DNA from: Sulfitobacter sediminilitoris
GTDB lineage: Bacteria; Pseudomonadota; Alphaproteobacteria; Rhodobacterales; Rhodobacteraceae
DNA length: 64,000 nucleotides
Assembly: GCF_010667575.1 (NCBI RefSeq)
Contig: NZ_JAABNT010000008.1
Span: 124,001-188,000, forward strand
Direction of reading: 5' to 3'
The notes beneath the pieces were generated by a model. That model did not search any database, had not been told where the DNA came from, and saw only the letters and a list, made by a program, of their open reading frames with translations. Shown here piece by piece: positions 52,785-63,193 of this stretch (within the stretch, counting starts at the first letter, position 1; each line of letters begins with the position of its first letter). The position numbers were made by a program, and so were the translations under genes.

Positions 52785-53855
52785 TCACGCTTCGAGAATG
52801 TCGATATCTTCGTCTTCGGATCCGTCGAAATCCAGACCATGCGCGGCCCGAATTTTGTCTTCAATCTCGCGGGCCATCGCCTCGTTGTCTTTGAGGAATT
52901 GCTTGGCGTTTTCGCGGCCCTGGCCAATCCGCTCATCCCCGTAAGAGAACCACGAACCGGATTTATCAACCACACCGGCCTTCACGCCAAGGTCCAGCAA
53001 TTCGCCCATCTTGGAGATGCCTTCGCCGTACATGATGTCGAACTCGACCTGCTTGAAGGGCGGTGCGACCTTGTTCTTAACGACCTTCACGCGTGTCGCG
53101 TTGCCGACAACCTCGTCACGGTCCTTCAGCGCACCGATGCGGCGGATGTCCAGACGGACGGAGGAATAGAACTTCAGCGCGTTACCGCCTGTCGTGGTTT
53201 CAGGAGAGCCGAACATGACGCCGATCTTCATCCGAATCTGGTTGATGAAGATAACGGTACATTGTGTGCGGCTGATAGAACCGGTGAGCTTGCGCATGGC
53301 CTGGCTCATCAGGCGGGCCTGAACACCAACACTGCTGTCACCCATGTCGCCTTCAAGCTCGGACTTTGGCGTGAGTGCCGCAACGGAATCGACCACCACC
53401 ATGTTGACGGCACCCGATCGCACCAGCGTATCGGTAATCTCGAGCGCCTGTTCGCCGGTGTCGGGCTGCGAGATCAGCAGCTCATCGATGTCCACACCCA
53501 GTTTTCGTGCATATTGCGGGTCCAGCGCGTGTTCGGCATCCACAAAGGCGCAGACGCCGCCCGCCTTTTGCTGCTCCGCCAGACAGTGCAGTGTCAGTGT
53601 GGTCTTGCCAGAGCTTTCGGGCCCGTAGATCTCAACAATGCGGCCCATGGGCAGCCCGCCGATGCCAAGAGCGATGTCCAGACCAAGCGACCCGGTTGAA
53701 CTGGAGGTAATGTCCTGAATGGCCCCTTCCGCACCCAACTTCATGATCGAGCCCTTGCCGAACTGCCGCTCAATCTGTGCCAAGGCGCTATCAAGCGCCT
53801 TTTGCTTTTCCGCTGTTTTCTTGCTGTCCATTGTCAAAAGATCTGCCGTTGCCAT
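52785..53855 (-). CDS. recA: Recombinase RecA
   Basis: A 356-residue recombinase and SOS co-protease. Walker A GPESSGKT is at 78-85, Walker [10 protein letters not shown], loop 2 [18 protein letters not shown], and the acidic C-terminus ([11 protein letters not shown]) regulates DNA binding. All family hallmarks are intact. The promoter region contains a perfect LexA-type GTTC-N7-GTTC box at 53919-53933. Monocistronic, with a terminator downstream. Confidence 0.98.
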   Translation of the reverse strand: MATADLLTMDSKKTAEKQKALDSALAQIERQFGKGSIMKLGAEGAIQDITSSSTGSLGLDIALGIGGLPMGRIVEIYGPESSGKTTLTLHCLAEQQKAGGVCAFVDAEHALDPQYARKLGVDIDELLISQPDTGEQALEITDTLVRSGAVNMVVVDSVAALTPKSELEGDMGDSSVGVQARLMSQAMRKLTGSISRTQCTVIFINQIRMKIGVMFGSPETTTGGNALKFYSSVRLDIRRIGALKDRDEVVGNATRVKVVKNKVAPPFKQVEFDIMYGEGISKMGELLDLGVKAGVVDKSGSWFSYGDERIGQGRENAKQFLKDNEAMAREIEDKIRAAHGLDFDGSEDEDIDILEA

Positions 53856-53918
53856 GTGCCTGTTCCTTTAGTGTCATAGTGTCGGGCCTTCGGCAATCGC
53901 TCACCTTGGCCCATTTAT

Positions 53919-53933
53919 GTTCTGCTAATGTTC
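53919..53933. promoter_or_regulatory. LexA SOS box upstream of recA
   Basis: GTTC (53919-53922), seven bases, GTTC (53930-53933) is an exact match to the direct-repeat LexA operator known from alphaproteobacteria such as Rhodobacter. It is 64 bases before the recA start, the expected place for SOS control of recA. Confidence 0.85.
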
Positions 53934-54056
53934 CGTATGGGACCAAAATGAGAACATTTCAATAAAATTCTTCTATCCTATCTATTTCCTGCTTTGGTTA
54001 AAGAGTCCTTTACGCTATTCACAAAGGGCCGGATCAAAGACAGGGGGCGCCTTCAA

Positions 54057-54650
54057 ATGCTTGTTTTCTTTAAGGAACGGCTGGCGTTTTTGTCTGTCCC
54101 GAAAACCGGAACAACAGCCTACGAGGCGGCATTGGCGCCTCGGGCTGATATAGTGATCTCAGAGCCTCCGATGCTGAAGCATGCGCCGGTCTACCGTTAC
54201 AACCGATTCATCCGGCCGATGTTTGAAAAGGTTTGCGGCGCTGAAATGGAGCTGATGGCCGTGATGCGTGAACCTGTGTCCTGGCTGGGCAGTTGGTATC
54301 GCTATCGCCAGCGCCCTTTCATGCAAGGCAAAACCAACAGCACCCACGGCATCAGCTTTGATGATTTCGTGCTGGCCTACATGAAAGGTGACAAACCTGG
54401 TTTCGCTGATGTCGGCAGCCAGTTCCAGTTCATGAAAACCCAACCCAACGGTACCGGCATTACCCATCATTTCCGCTATGAAGATCAGCCGCGTCTGAAG
54501 GCATTTCTCGAAGATCGCCTTGGGATCGAACTGTCCCTGACCCGTGAGAACGTCTCCCCCCAGATGCCGCTCGCGCTTTCGCCGAATATCGAACAGCGGT
54601 TCAAGCGGAAATTCGCTGATGAATACGCCCTTTACGAGTCAATCCTCTAG
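54057..54650 (+). CDS. Sulfotransferase-like protein
   Basis: A 197-residue protein resembling small sulfotransferases of the Roseobacter group. The PAPS 5'-phosphosulfate loop appears as FLSVPKTGTTAYE (residues 11-23), and the 3'-phosphate-binding region as MREPVSWLGSWYRYR. There is no signal peptide. The acceptor is unknown; relatives act on glycans or lipids. I chose ATG 54057; an upstream start at 53994 overlaps the recA control region. A stand-alone gene between recA and cckA. Confidence 0.82.
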   Translation: MLVFFKERLAFLSVPKTGTTAYEAALAPRADIVISEPPMLKHAPVYRYNRFIRPMFEKVCGAEMELMAVMREPVSWLGSWYRYRQRPFMQGKTNSTHGISFDDFVLAYMKGDKPGFADVGSQFQFMKTQPNGTGITHHFRYEDQPRLKAFLEDRLGIELSLTRENVSPQMPLALSPNIEQRFKRKFADEYALYESIL

Positions 54651-54749
54651 CGGTGTCTCGGGATTTGCTGGCTTGACCAGCATGACACACAGCAGCTTTT
54701 CTTTCATCTGTTGTGTTCCCCTTGCGGCAAGTCCCTCGCGCCAGATTTC

Positions 54750-57119
54750 CTAGTGCAGCTGGCTTTGGACTGTTTCTGTCAAATCGGTGAGAGAGAATGG
54801 TTTTGGCAGGAAAACCGAATTTGGAATCTTGGTCTGCTCTTCCCCGAAACTGTCCTCAGCGTATCCAGAGACAAAAACCACGCGCACGTCGGGACGTTCC
54901 TTAAGCGCTTCGCGCACCCAGCTGGGACCGTCCATGCCGGGCATCACGACATCCGTGACAAAAACATCAATGCTGAGCGTGTCGTCCTCCAGCGTTTTCA
55001 ATGCGGTCTCGGCTGAATCGGCCTCAAGCACCGTGTAGCCACGCAGGCGCAATGCCCGGCTTGCAAAGGCGCGAACGGGTGCCTCGTCTTCGACAAGCAA
55101 GATCACGCCATCTTCGGTCGAGGTAGCGGGCAACGCTCTTGGTGTGGCTTGCGCGGCGGCTTTCGGGGCTTTCGTCTCATATACAGGCAGGTACAGGATA
55201 AAAGTTGTACCTTCGCCAACCACCGAATCCACGAAGATGAATCCGCTGCTTTGCTTGATGATGCCATAGGCCGTGGATAGTCCCAGACCTGTGCCCTCGC
55301 CCGTCCGCTTGGTTGTGTAGAACGGCTCAAAAACCTTTTGCATCTTGTCCGCGGGGATGCCTTCCCCGTCGTCGCTGACCTGAACGCTCACATATGATCC
55401 TGCCGGAACACTCACGCGGTCACGTTCAAGCGGCTCGGTCAGGTCGACATACTCTGTGACAATCCTGATCTCTCCACCGGCGGGCATCGCATCACGGGCA
55501 TTCACCACCAGATTCATCAGCACCTGTTCCAGTTGGCGCTTGTCCGCCCGTACAGGCTTGAGCACAGGATCATGGCTCAGCGTCAGGGTGATCTTTTCGC
55601 CGACAAGCCGGTTCAGCAAATGGGTGAGGTCCGCGAGTGTGTCGCGCATGTCGATGGTCTCAAGCCGCAGGGTTTGTTTGCGGGAAAACGCCAAAAGCTG
55701 ACCCACGAGCGAGGCTGCACGATTGGCATTCTGATTGATCTGAATCAGATCCCCATAATCTGGATCAGCTTGATCATGGCGCAGAAGCAATAGATCGCAA
55801 TGTCCCGATATTGCCGTCAGCAGATTATTGAAATCATGTGCCACCCCGCCGGCCAACTGGCCGATGGCCTGCATTTTCTGGCTCTGGACGAACTGCGCCT
55901 CCAGGGTCTTCAACTCCGTCGCGTCATGCAGCACAGCGATCAGCGCAGGCTTTCCGTCGTCAGTGATCCGGTTCAGCACGACCTGAACGAACACCTCCTG
56001 GTCGGTGCGCTTGAGGCGCAGAAATTCCGATTTCTGAACCATGCGGCCGGCCATCGTATCTTTTATCCAGTCCGAGATTGACCGGCCAAGCCCTTCCATC
56101 AACTGCCCCAGGTGGGCGTCTTCGGTAAGAGACACGCCAATCAATCGTGTGGCCAGGCGGTTGAAGGATTGCACCCGACCATCTGGCGCAACCTTAATCA
56201 GAGGCACAGGCAGATCCTGAAATGCCTGCCACCCTTGTTGTTGCACCTCGGTCTGCGGCGCACTCTCGATCATCGTCTGATCGGGCGGCGGCAGTAGATA
56301 CAGGGCACGACGCGCCACCCCGGCTTTGACCTCAGCGATCAGCACATCCCGCGGCCCATCTGTTGTACTGACCTCGGTGACCAGACCCGGAACAACCGGT
56401 AATTTGGTGAACATCCGGTCAAGCCCCTTGACCCGACTGCCGATCAGCATGCGCGCTGCATCATTCATGAACAGGATCGCATCGGTGCGCCCGACCATTA
56501 TCATGGGCAATTGGTGCCCTTCCTGCGCGGTTTTCGGAGCAGCCCGTTCGGTGACATGTTCAATACGCCATACAAAACTGTCGCTTGTAACCGCATGAAC
56601 GCAAAGCCTGATGTGGCCAGCCCGGGTAAAGACATCTTCCTGCGCTGATCCTGTCGCCACTGCACGGGTCTGCAACCGGAAAAGTACGCCGCCGGGATTT
56701 GCAAAGGCGCCCTGTAAGACCCCCGCCAAGGTGGCGTGGGCCTGAAGGTCGTATCGCCTGACCGCTGACGGATTGGCGGCCTTGATCCGCCCGTCAGGGT
56801 TGGCGACGATGCTGGGCGTCGCATCCTGTCGGATGAAATCGGAAATCACTTCCAGATCAGACCGCTGGACGCGTGCTACTTTGGCCCGGCGCAGTGTCAG
56901 GAACGTGCTTAAAGCGATCAATGTGAGGGCTGATGAGGCAAGGCCCAGGGTCAGAAACCGAAAGGGCGACACAAACGCTAGCACGCCCAGAAACACGCCT
57001 ATGGCAATAGTCCAGTTGATCTGCCGCGCGCCTTTAACGGGCGCTGCAGGTCCTTCGGTCGGGGCCGGCGCGATGTCCTGCAAAAAGCTGCTCCCTTGCT
57101 GCGCGAATCGTGACCTCAT
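54750..57119 (-). CDS. cckA: Hybrid histidine kinase CckA
   Basis: A 789-residue membrane kinase that feeds the CtrA phosphorelay controlling cell cycle, motility and gene transfer in alphaproteobacteria. Two N-terminal spans (about 34-51 and 57-75) precede PAS-like domains. The HisKA motif is [20 protein letters not shown]. The ATPase domain has [11 protein letters not shown] and [20 protein letters not shown]. The C-terminal receiver has [15 protein letters not shown] and [14 protein letters not shown] with the phosphoacceptor aspartate. Domain order matches CckA. I chose ATG 57119 over the TTG 12 bases upstream. Confidence 0.93.
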   Translation of the reverse strand: MRSRFAQQGSSFLQDIAPAPTEGPAAPVKGARQINWTIAIGVFLGVLAFVSPFRFLTLGLASSALTLIALSTFLTLRRAKVARVQRSDLEVISDFIRQDATPSIVANPDGRIKAANPSAVRRYDLQAHATLAGVLQGAFANPGGVLFRLQTRAVATGSAQEDVFTRAGHIRLCVHAVTSDSFVWRIEHVTERAAPKTAQEGHQLPMIMVGRTDAILFMNDAARMLIGSRVKGLDRMFTKLPVVPGLVTEVSTTDGPRDVLIAEVKAGVARRALYLLPPPDQTMIESAPQTEVQQQGWQAFQDLPVPLIKVAPDGRVQSFNRLATRLIGVSLTEDAHLGQLMEGLGRSISDWIKDTMAGRMVQKSEFLRLKRTDQEVFVQVVLNRITDDGKPALIAVLHDATELKTLEAQFVQSQKMQAIGQLAGGVAHDFNNLLTAISGHCDLLLLRHDQADPDYGDLIQINQNANRAASLVGQLLAFSRKQTLRLETIDMRDTLADLTHLLNRLVGEKITLTLSHDPVLKPVRADKRQLEQVLMNLVVNARDAMPAGGEIRIVTEYVDLTEPLERDRVSVPAGSYVSVQVSDDGEGIPADKMQKVFEPFYTTKRTGEGTGLGLSTAYGIIKQSSGFIFVDSVVGEGTTFILYLPVYETKAPKAAAQATPRALPATSTEDGVILLVEDEAPVRAFASRALRLRGYTVLEADSAETALKTLEDDTLSIDVFVTDVVMPGMDGPSWVREALKERPDVRVVFVSGYAEDSFGEEQTKIPNSVFLPKPFSLTDLTETVQSQLH

Positions 57120-57187
57120 TACGCGCAACAAGGGTTAAGCAGACTTTAACCAAGACGACATATGCACGTAATGATTGAGTATGCACG

Positions 57188-58351
57188 TTACGACTCTCGC
57201 TTCAAGTGTGCCGTGAAAAAACCGTCTCCCTCCGGACCAATGTCAAAGCGGCGTTGGTACGTACATTTCCAGCCTTGATGACGGTCTAGAAATGCTGCGA
57301 CCCTGTCTTCGTTTTCACAACGGAAAACCGAACACGTCGCATAAGCCAGCGTACCTTTGGCGGCCAACAGCGCTGCTGCCTGATCCAGAATTGCGTCCTG
57401 CACCGTGGTCAGCTCAGCCAATCGCGCCTCGGTCAGCGTCCATTTTCCTTCAGCCGCGCGGCGCCACGATCCTGACCCCGAACAGGGCGCGTCGCACAAG
57501 ATCGTATCGAAGGGCGCAGCCCCCTCCAGATCGCCGGTATTCAGCTGGGTTATTTTCACATCCGCCCGCTTTGCCCGTGGCTGAAGGTCGGCCATCCGCC
57601 GCGGATCAATATCATGGGCAAAAACCTTGCGCTCCGCGTCCATCGCAAGAGCCAGTGCCTTGCCGCCCCCACCCGCGCAATAATCCAGTACCCGACCGCC
57701 GGTGGGAAGTGCGGCCACAACTGCCTGACTTGCAGCATCCTGAAGTTCGACCAGGCCGTCTTGATAACCCGACGAATTCCGGATTTTCCGTGCGCCTTCG
57801 GTCACTGTCAGCGCGGTGTCGCAAAGCGGATTGGGCTCCGTCACAACCCCCGCCTCAGACAGTGTTTCCATCGCCTCTGATCGTGTAGCCTTGGGCGTGT
57901 TCACCCGCAGGAAAACAGGCGCGCGACTTTGCAGCGCAATGGCAGCTTGGGCGGCACCCTCGCCAAGACTGTCTTTGAGATGTGGCACCAACCAGTCGGG
58001 CATGTTCCACACCGTCGCTTCATCCGTTGGTGGTGCCGGAAAATCAAGCTCATGGGGTACCAGCGGCAAGGGTGCGTGACCCTCGCCCGAAAAAAGTGCG
58101 GCCAGATCTGCCCCCTGCGTTTGCAGCAAGCCAATCATCAAGGCCCGAGGGCTGTCGCCGCGGCCGTAGTGAGCGGCTGTTCTTTTGCAGCGCAACACGT
58201 CGAAAACATGATCACGGATGGCTGCGCGGTCTTTTGATCCGGCAAAGCGGCTGCGTCTGGCCCATCTGGTCAGTGCCTGTTCAGCGGCAAGACCCTCGGC
58301 CATTTCTTGCAAGACCTCAATCGCCGCAGCAACCCGTGCGCCCGGTGTCAT
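57188..58351 (-). CDS. rsmB: 16S rRNA (cytosine-C5) methyltransferase, RsmB-type
   Basis: A 387-residue RsmB/NOL1/NOP2/sun-family enzyme that methylates a cytosine of 16S rRNA. The N-terminal NusB-like helical region (VAAAIEVLQEMAEGLAAEQ) precedes the SAM site VLDYCAGGGGKALALA. The catalytic cysteines lie in CDAPCSGSGSWRR and LAYATCSVFRCEN. E. coli RsmB is longer (429). It is likely cotranscribed after guaB (50 bases downstream of it). The exact target base is inferred from family. Confidence 0.88.
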   Translation of the reverse strand: MTPGARVAAAIEVLQEMAEGLAAEQALTRWARRSRFAGSKDRAAIRDHVFDVLRCKRTAAHYGRGDSPRALMIGLLQTQGADLAALFSGEGHAPLPLVPHELDFPAPPTDEATVWNMPDWLVPHLKDSLGEGAAQAAIALQSRAPVFLRVNTPKATRSEAMETLSEAGVVTEPNPLCDTALTVTEGARKIRNSSGYQDGLVELQDAASQAVVAALPTGGRVLDYCAGGGGKALALAMDAERKVFAHDIDPRRMADLQPRAKRADVKITQLNTGDLEGAAPFDTILCDAPCSGSGSWRRAAEGKWTLTEARLAELTTVQDAILDQAAALLAAKGTLAYATCSVFRCENEDRVAAFLDRHQGWKCTYQRRFDIGPEGDGFFTAHLKRES

Positions 58352-58401
58352 TGTTCATCCAAGCTGTAAAGAGTGTATTGTAAGATGCTGCAAAATAACA
58401 C

Positions 58402-59892
<1,491 letters not shown>

Positions 59893-59984
59893 TCATGGAC
59901 GGTCAGGGATGAAAAGGGTGATTTGCCGCACGTGCTTGTATTGGCCGGGCCTTTGGGGAAAGCTGCCCGGCAAGGGAGCTTATT

Positions 59985-60944
59985 ATGGCAGATCACGGAT
60001 ATGATGCTGGGCGGTTGAACCTACCTTTCGTGGGCATTTCCACCTTTGGCAAACGGCCTTACGAGCCGGACTGGGGAAATCTTGATGCCGATGTCGCAGT
60101 TCTAGGGGCTCCGTTCGACGCCGGGACGCAGTGGCGTTCAGGTGCTCGTTTCGGTCCTCGCGGAGTGCGCGAGGCTTCGACGCTTTTCAGTTTTGGCCAT
60201 GCCGGGGCATATGATCACGAGGACGACGTGACCTATCTGCCGGGGGATGTGAACATCGTGGATATCGGTGACGCCGACATCATCCACACCGATACCGAAG
60301 CCAGTCACGCGAATATCGAAAAAGGCGTGCGGGCCATCCTTGAGGCCGGTGCCCTGCCCGTTGTGATCGGAGGCGATCATTCGGTCAACATCCCCTGCAT
60401 CCGCGCATTTGACAGCCAAGGCGACATTCACATCCTTCAAATTGACGCGCATCTTGATTTTGTCGATGTGCGCCATGGCGTCCGCCACGGCCACGGCAAC
60501 CCGATGCGGCGCGCGGCCGAGCAAGACTATGTCACCGGACTGACGCAGGTCGGCATTCGCAATGTCAGCTCCACCGCCAAGGAAGGCTACGAGGACGCCC
60601 GCGCGATGGGGTCCGACATCATATCGGTGCGCCAAGCCCGCGAGATGGGGCCGCGTGAGGTTCTGGGCCATGTGCCCGCGGGCGCGCGGCTTTATGTGAC
60701 AATTGATATCGATGCTTTCTGCCCGTCCATCGCCCCCGGCACAGGCACGCCATCGCACGGTGGGTTCCTCTATTACGAGGTGCTTGAATTGCTGCAGATG
60801 GCGGCAGAACGGCATGAAATCGTCGGGATCGATCTGGTCGAAGTGGCGCCCGACTATGATCCCACCGGCTCCACCTCGATCTTGGCGGCTCAGGTCCTGC
60901 TAAATTTCCTTGGCTTCATCTTTCACGCGCGCAGCCAGCTGTAG
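59985..60944 (+). CDS. speB: Agmatinase/guanidinobutyrase-type ureohydrolase
   Basis: A 319-residue, manganese-dependent ureohydrolase. The metal ligands are all present: H132 in GGDHS, D154, H156 and D158 in DAHLD, D241 and D243 in DIDAFCPS. The N-terminal half includes GAPFDAGTQWRSGARFGPRGVRE, typical of SpeB-like enzymes. Agmatine is the likely substrate (giving putrescine and urea), but guanidinobutyrate or other guanidines fit as well. A GGGAG site precedes the ATG. Divergent from guaB and not closely linked to the next gene. Confidence 0.9.
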   Translation: MADHGYDAGRLNLPFVGISTFGKRPYEPDWGNLDADVAVLGAPFDAGTQWRSGARFGPRGVREASTLFSFGHAGAYDHEDDVTYLPGDVNIVDIGDADIIHTDTEASHANIEKGVRAILEAGALPVVIGGDHSVNIPCIRAFDSQGDIHILQIDAHLDFVDVRHGVRHGHGNPMRRAAEQDYVTGLTQVGIRNVSSTAKEGYEDARAMGSDIISVRQAREMGPREVLGHVPAGARLYVTIDIDAFCPSIAPGTGTPSHGGFLYYEVLELLQMAAERHEIVGIDLVEVAPDYDPTGSTSILAAQVLLNFLGFIFHARSQL

Positions 60945-60976
60945 TCCTAAGGACGCGCAAGCGCGGCATGATTATA

Positions 60977-60993
60977 TGCTGGGGCTCTGCCCC
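60977..60993. repeat. GC-rich hairpin, terminator-like repeat element
   Basis: CTGGGGC-TCT-GCCCCAG forms a perfect 7-bp stem 32 bases after the ureohydrolase stop, followed by AGACCCC. The GGGGCTCTGCCCC core with a trailing ACCCC is a sequence I associate with frequent intergenic elements in Rhodobacteraceae. No strong T-run follows, so it is either a weak terminator or a dispersed repeat. Confidence 0.5.
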
Positions 60994-61150
60994 AGACCCC
61001 ACGGGATTTAAGGCCAAAAAGAGAAGCGAAGCGGTTGAGGTGGAGCGTGATCGCCATAAATGACGGTGACCGCTTGTCTTTTGCCGCTCATTGGCTTTCT
61101 TGTGCGCGCAGGCGAATTATAGTCCGCCCAACACCCTGAGGACCATGAAT

Positions 61151-63193
61151 ATGATCAGCGACCCTCTTGTTATCTTTACCCCTTCCGGCAAGCGTGGGCA
61201 TTTCCCTGCCGGTACGCCGGTTCTGACCGCTGCGCGGCAGTTGGGGGTCGATCTTGATTCCGTCTGTGGCGGGCGGGGCATCTGTTCGAAATGTCAGGTC
61301 ACGCCAAGCTACGGCGAATTCTCCAAACACGGTGTGACGGTTCACGATGATGCCTTGTCGGACTGGAACAAGGTCGAACAACGCTACAAGGACAAGCGCG
61401 GATTGATCGAAGGGCGCCGTCTGGGATGCCAGGCGACGATCCAGGGCGATGTCGTGATTGACGTGCCCCCGGAAAGCCAGGTGCACAAGCAGGTGGTCCG
61501 CAAACGGGCGGAGTCGCGTGACATTGTCCTGAACCCCTCGACCAAGCTTTGCTACGTTGAAGTCGCCGAGCCGGACATGCACGACCCGTCCGGTGACTTT
61601 GAACGCCTGCAAGACGCTTTGCGCGATCAGTGGGGCTTTGAAAAAGTCTCGGCCGATCTTAATATCCTGCAAAAGATGCAACCGATCCTGCGCAAGGGAG
61701 ACTGGAAAGTCACCGTGGCGGTTCATCTGGGCGATGAGGAAAACCCGCACCGCATCATGCACATCTGGCCGGGCTATTATGACGGTACGCTCTACGGGCT
61801 TGCGGTTGATCTGGGCTCAACCACCATCGCCGCGCATCTGTGTGATTTGCTCACCGGTGATGTCGTGGCCTCGTCCGGCGTGATGAATCCGCAGATCCGG
61901 TTTGGTGAAGACCTGATGAGCCGGGTCAGCTATTCCATGATGAACGCCTCAGGTGCCGAAGAAATGACACGCGCGGTGCGTGAGGGAATGAACGGGCTGT
62001 TCAGCCAAATCGCGGCCGAAGGCGGGATTGACAAGAACCTGATCGTGGACGCTGTTTTCGTCTGCAATCCCGTCATGCATCACCTGTTTTTGGGCATTGA
62101 CCCATTCGAGCTTGGGCAGGCCCCCTTCGCGCTGGCAACCTCGAACGAAGTCCGCTTGCGGGCCGCTGATCTGGAGCTCAACATTCACCCGTCCGCCCAT
62201 GTGTACCTGCTGCCTTGCATCGCGGGCCACGTCGGCGCAGATGCTGCCGCGGTGGCATTGAGCGAGGCACCGGACAAGTCAGATGATCTGGTGCTGATCG
62301 TGGATGTCGGAACCAACGCAGAGATATTGCTGGGCAACAAGGAAAAGGTTCTCGCGTGCTCTTCGCCCACCGGGCCTGCCTTTGAGGGCGCGCAGATCAG
62401 CTCGGGCCAGCGCGCCGCACCCGGAGCCATCGAACGGGTTGAGATTGACCCGATCAGCAAGGTGCCGCGTTTCAAGGTGATCGGATGCGATCTGTGGTCT
62501 GACGAGGACGGCTTTGAAGAGGCGATTGCCACCACCGGGGTCACGGGCATCTGTGGCTCTGGCATCATCGAAATGGTCGCCGAAATGCGCATGCACGGTA
62601 TCGTGGACGCTGCAGGGCTGATCGGCACAGCGGGGCAAACCCATTCGGCCAATGTCTTCGCAGACGGGCGCACAAATTCCTATCTGGTCTACGATGGCAC
62701 CGACAAGGGCGGTCCAAAGATCACCGTGACCAACCGCGACATCCGTGAAATCCAGATGGCCAAGGCCGCGCTTTATTCCGGGGCCCGTTTGCTGATGGAT
62801 AAATTCGGTGTTGAAAAGGTCGACCGCGTCGTGCTTGCCGGGGCCTTTGGGGCGCATATCAGCACCAAACATGCCATGGTGCTGGGCATGATCCCGGATT
62901 GCCCGTTGGACAAGGTCACTTCGGCAGGCAATGCCGCTGGCACCGGGGCGCGGATCGCGCTTTTGAACACCGATGCCCGGGCAGAGATCGAGCAGACCGT
63001 GCGCGCTATCCACAAGGTCGAAACAGCGATTGAGCCGCGCTTTCAGGAGCATTTCGTCAATGCCTCCGCTATTCCGAACGCGGTTGAGCCCTTTCCCATC
63101 CTCAATTCCATTGTCACGTTGCCGACCGAGACATTCAACACCGGCGCGGATTCCGGGGATGGTGGCGGCAGACGGCGGCGGCGTCGCGCATGA
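61151..63193 (+). CDS. 2Fe-2S/ASKHA protein, corrinoid-protein reductive activator type (DUF4445)
   Basis: A 680-residue protein of the RamA/RACo kind that uses ATP to reduce an inactivated cobalamin protein back to Co(I). The N-terminal plant-type ferredoxin domain has C39-x5-C45-x2-C48 and C93. The C-terminal part is an ASKHA ATPase-like domain (AVDLGSTTIAAHLCDL, LIVDVGTNAEILLG, VTGICGSGIIEMVAEM, VVLAGAFGAHI). The tail ends in GGGRRRRRRA. I chose ATG 61151, placed well from the GAGGA site; ATG 61145 is too near it. Its corrinoid partner is not in the window. Confidence 0.9.
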   Translation: MISDPLVIFTPSGKRGHFPAGTPVLTAARQLGVDLDSVCGGRGICSKCQVTPSYGEFSKHGVTVHDDALSDWNKVEQRYKDKRGLIEGRRLGCQATIQGDVVIDVPPESQVHKQVVRKRAESRDIVLNPSTKLCYVEVAEPDMHDPSGDFERLQDALRDQWGFEKVSADLNILQKMQPILRKGDWKVTVAVHLGDEENPHRIMHIWPGYYDGTLYGLAVDLGSTTIAAHLCDLLTGDVVASSGVMNPQIRFGEDLMSRVSYSMMNASGAEEMTRAVREGMNGLFSQIAAEGGIDKNLIVDAVFVCNPVMHHLFLGIDPFELGQAPFALATSNEVRLRAADLELNIHPSAHVYLLPCIAGHVGADAAAVALSEAPDKSDDLVLIVDVGTNAEILLGNKEKVLACSSPTGPAFEGAQISSGQRAAPGAIERVEIDPISKVPRFKVIGCDLWSDEDGFEEAIATTGVTGICGSGIIEMVAEMRMHGIVDAAGLIGTAGQTHSANVFADGRTNSYLVYDGTDKGGPKITVTNRDIREIQMAKAALYSGARLLMDKFGVEKVDRVVLAGAFGAHISTKHAMVLGMIPDCPLDKVTSAGNAAGTGARIALLNTDARAEIEQTVRAIHKVETAIEPRFQEHFVNASAIPNAVEPFPILNSIVTLPTETFNTGADSGDGGGRRRRRRA

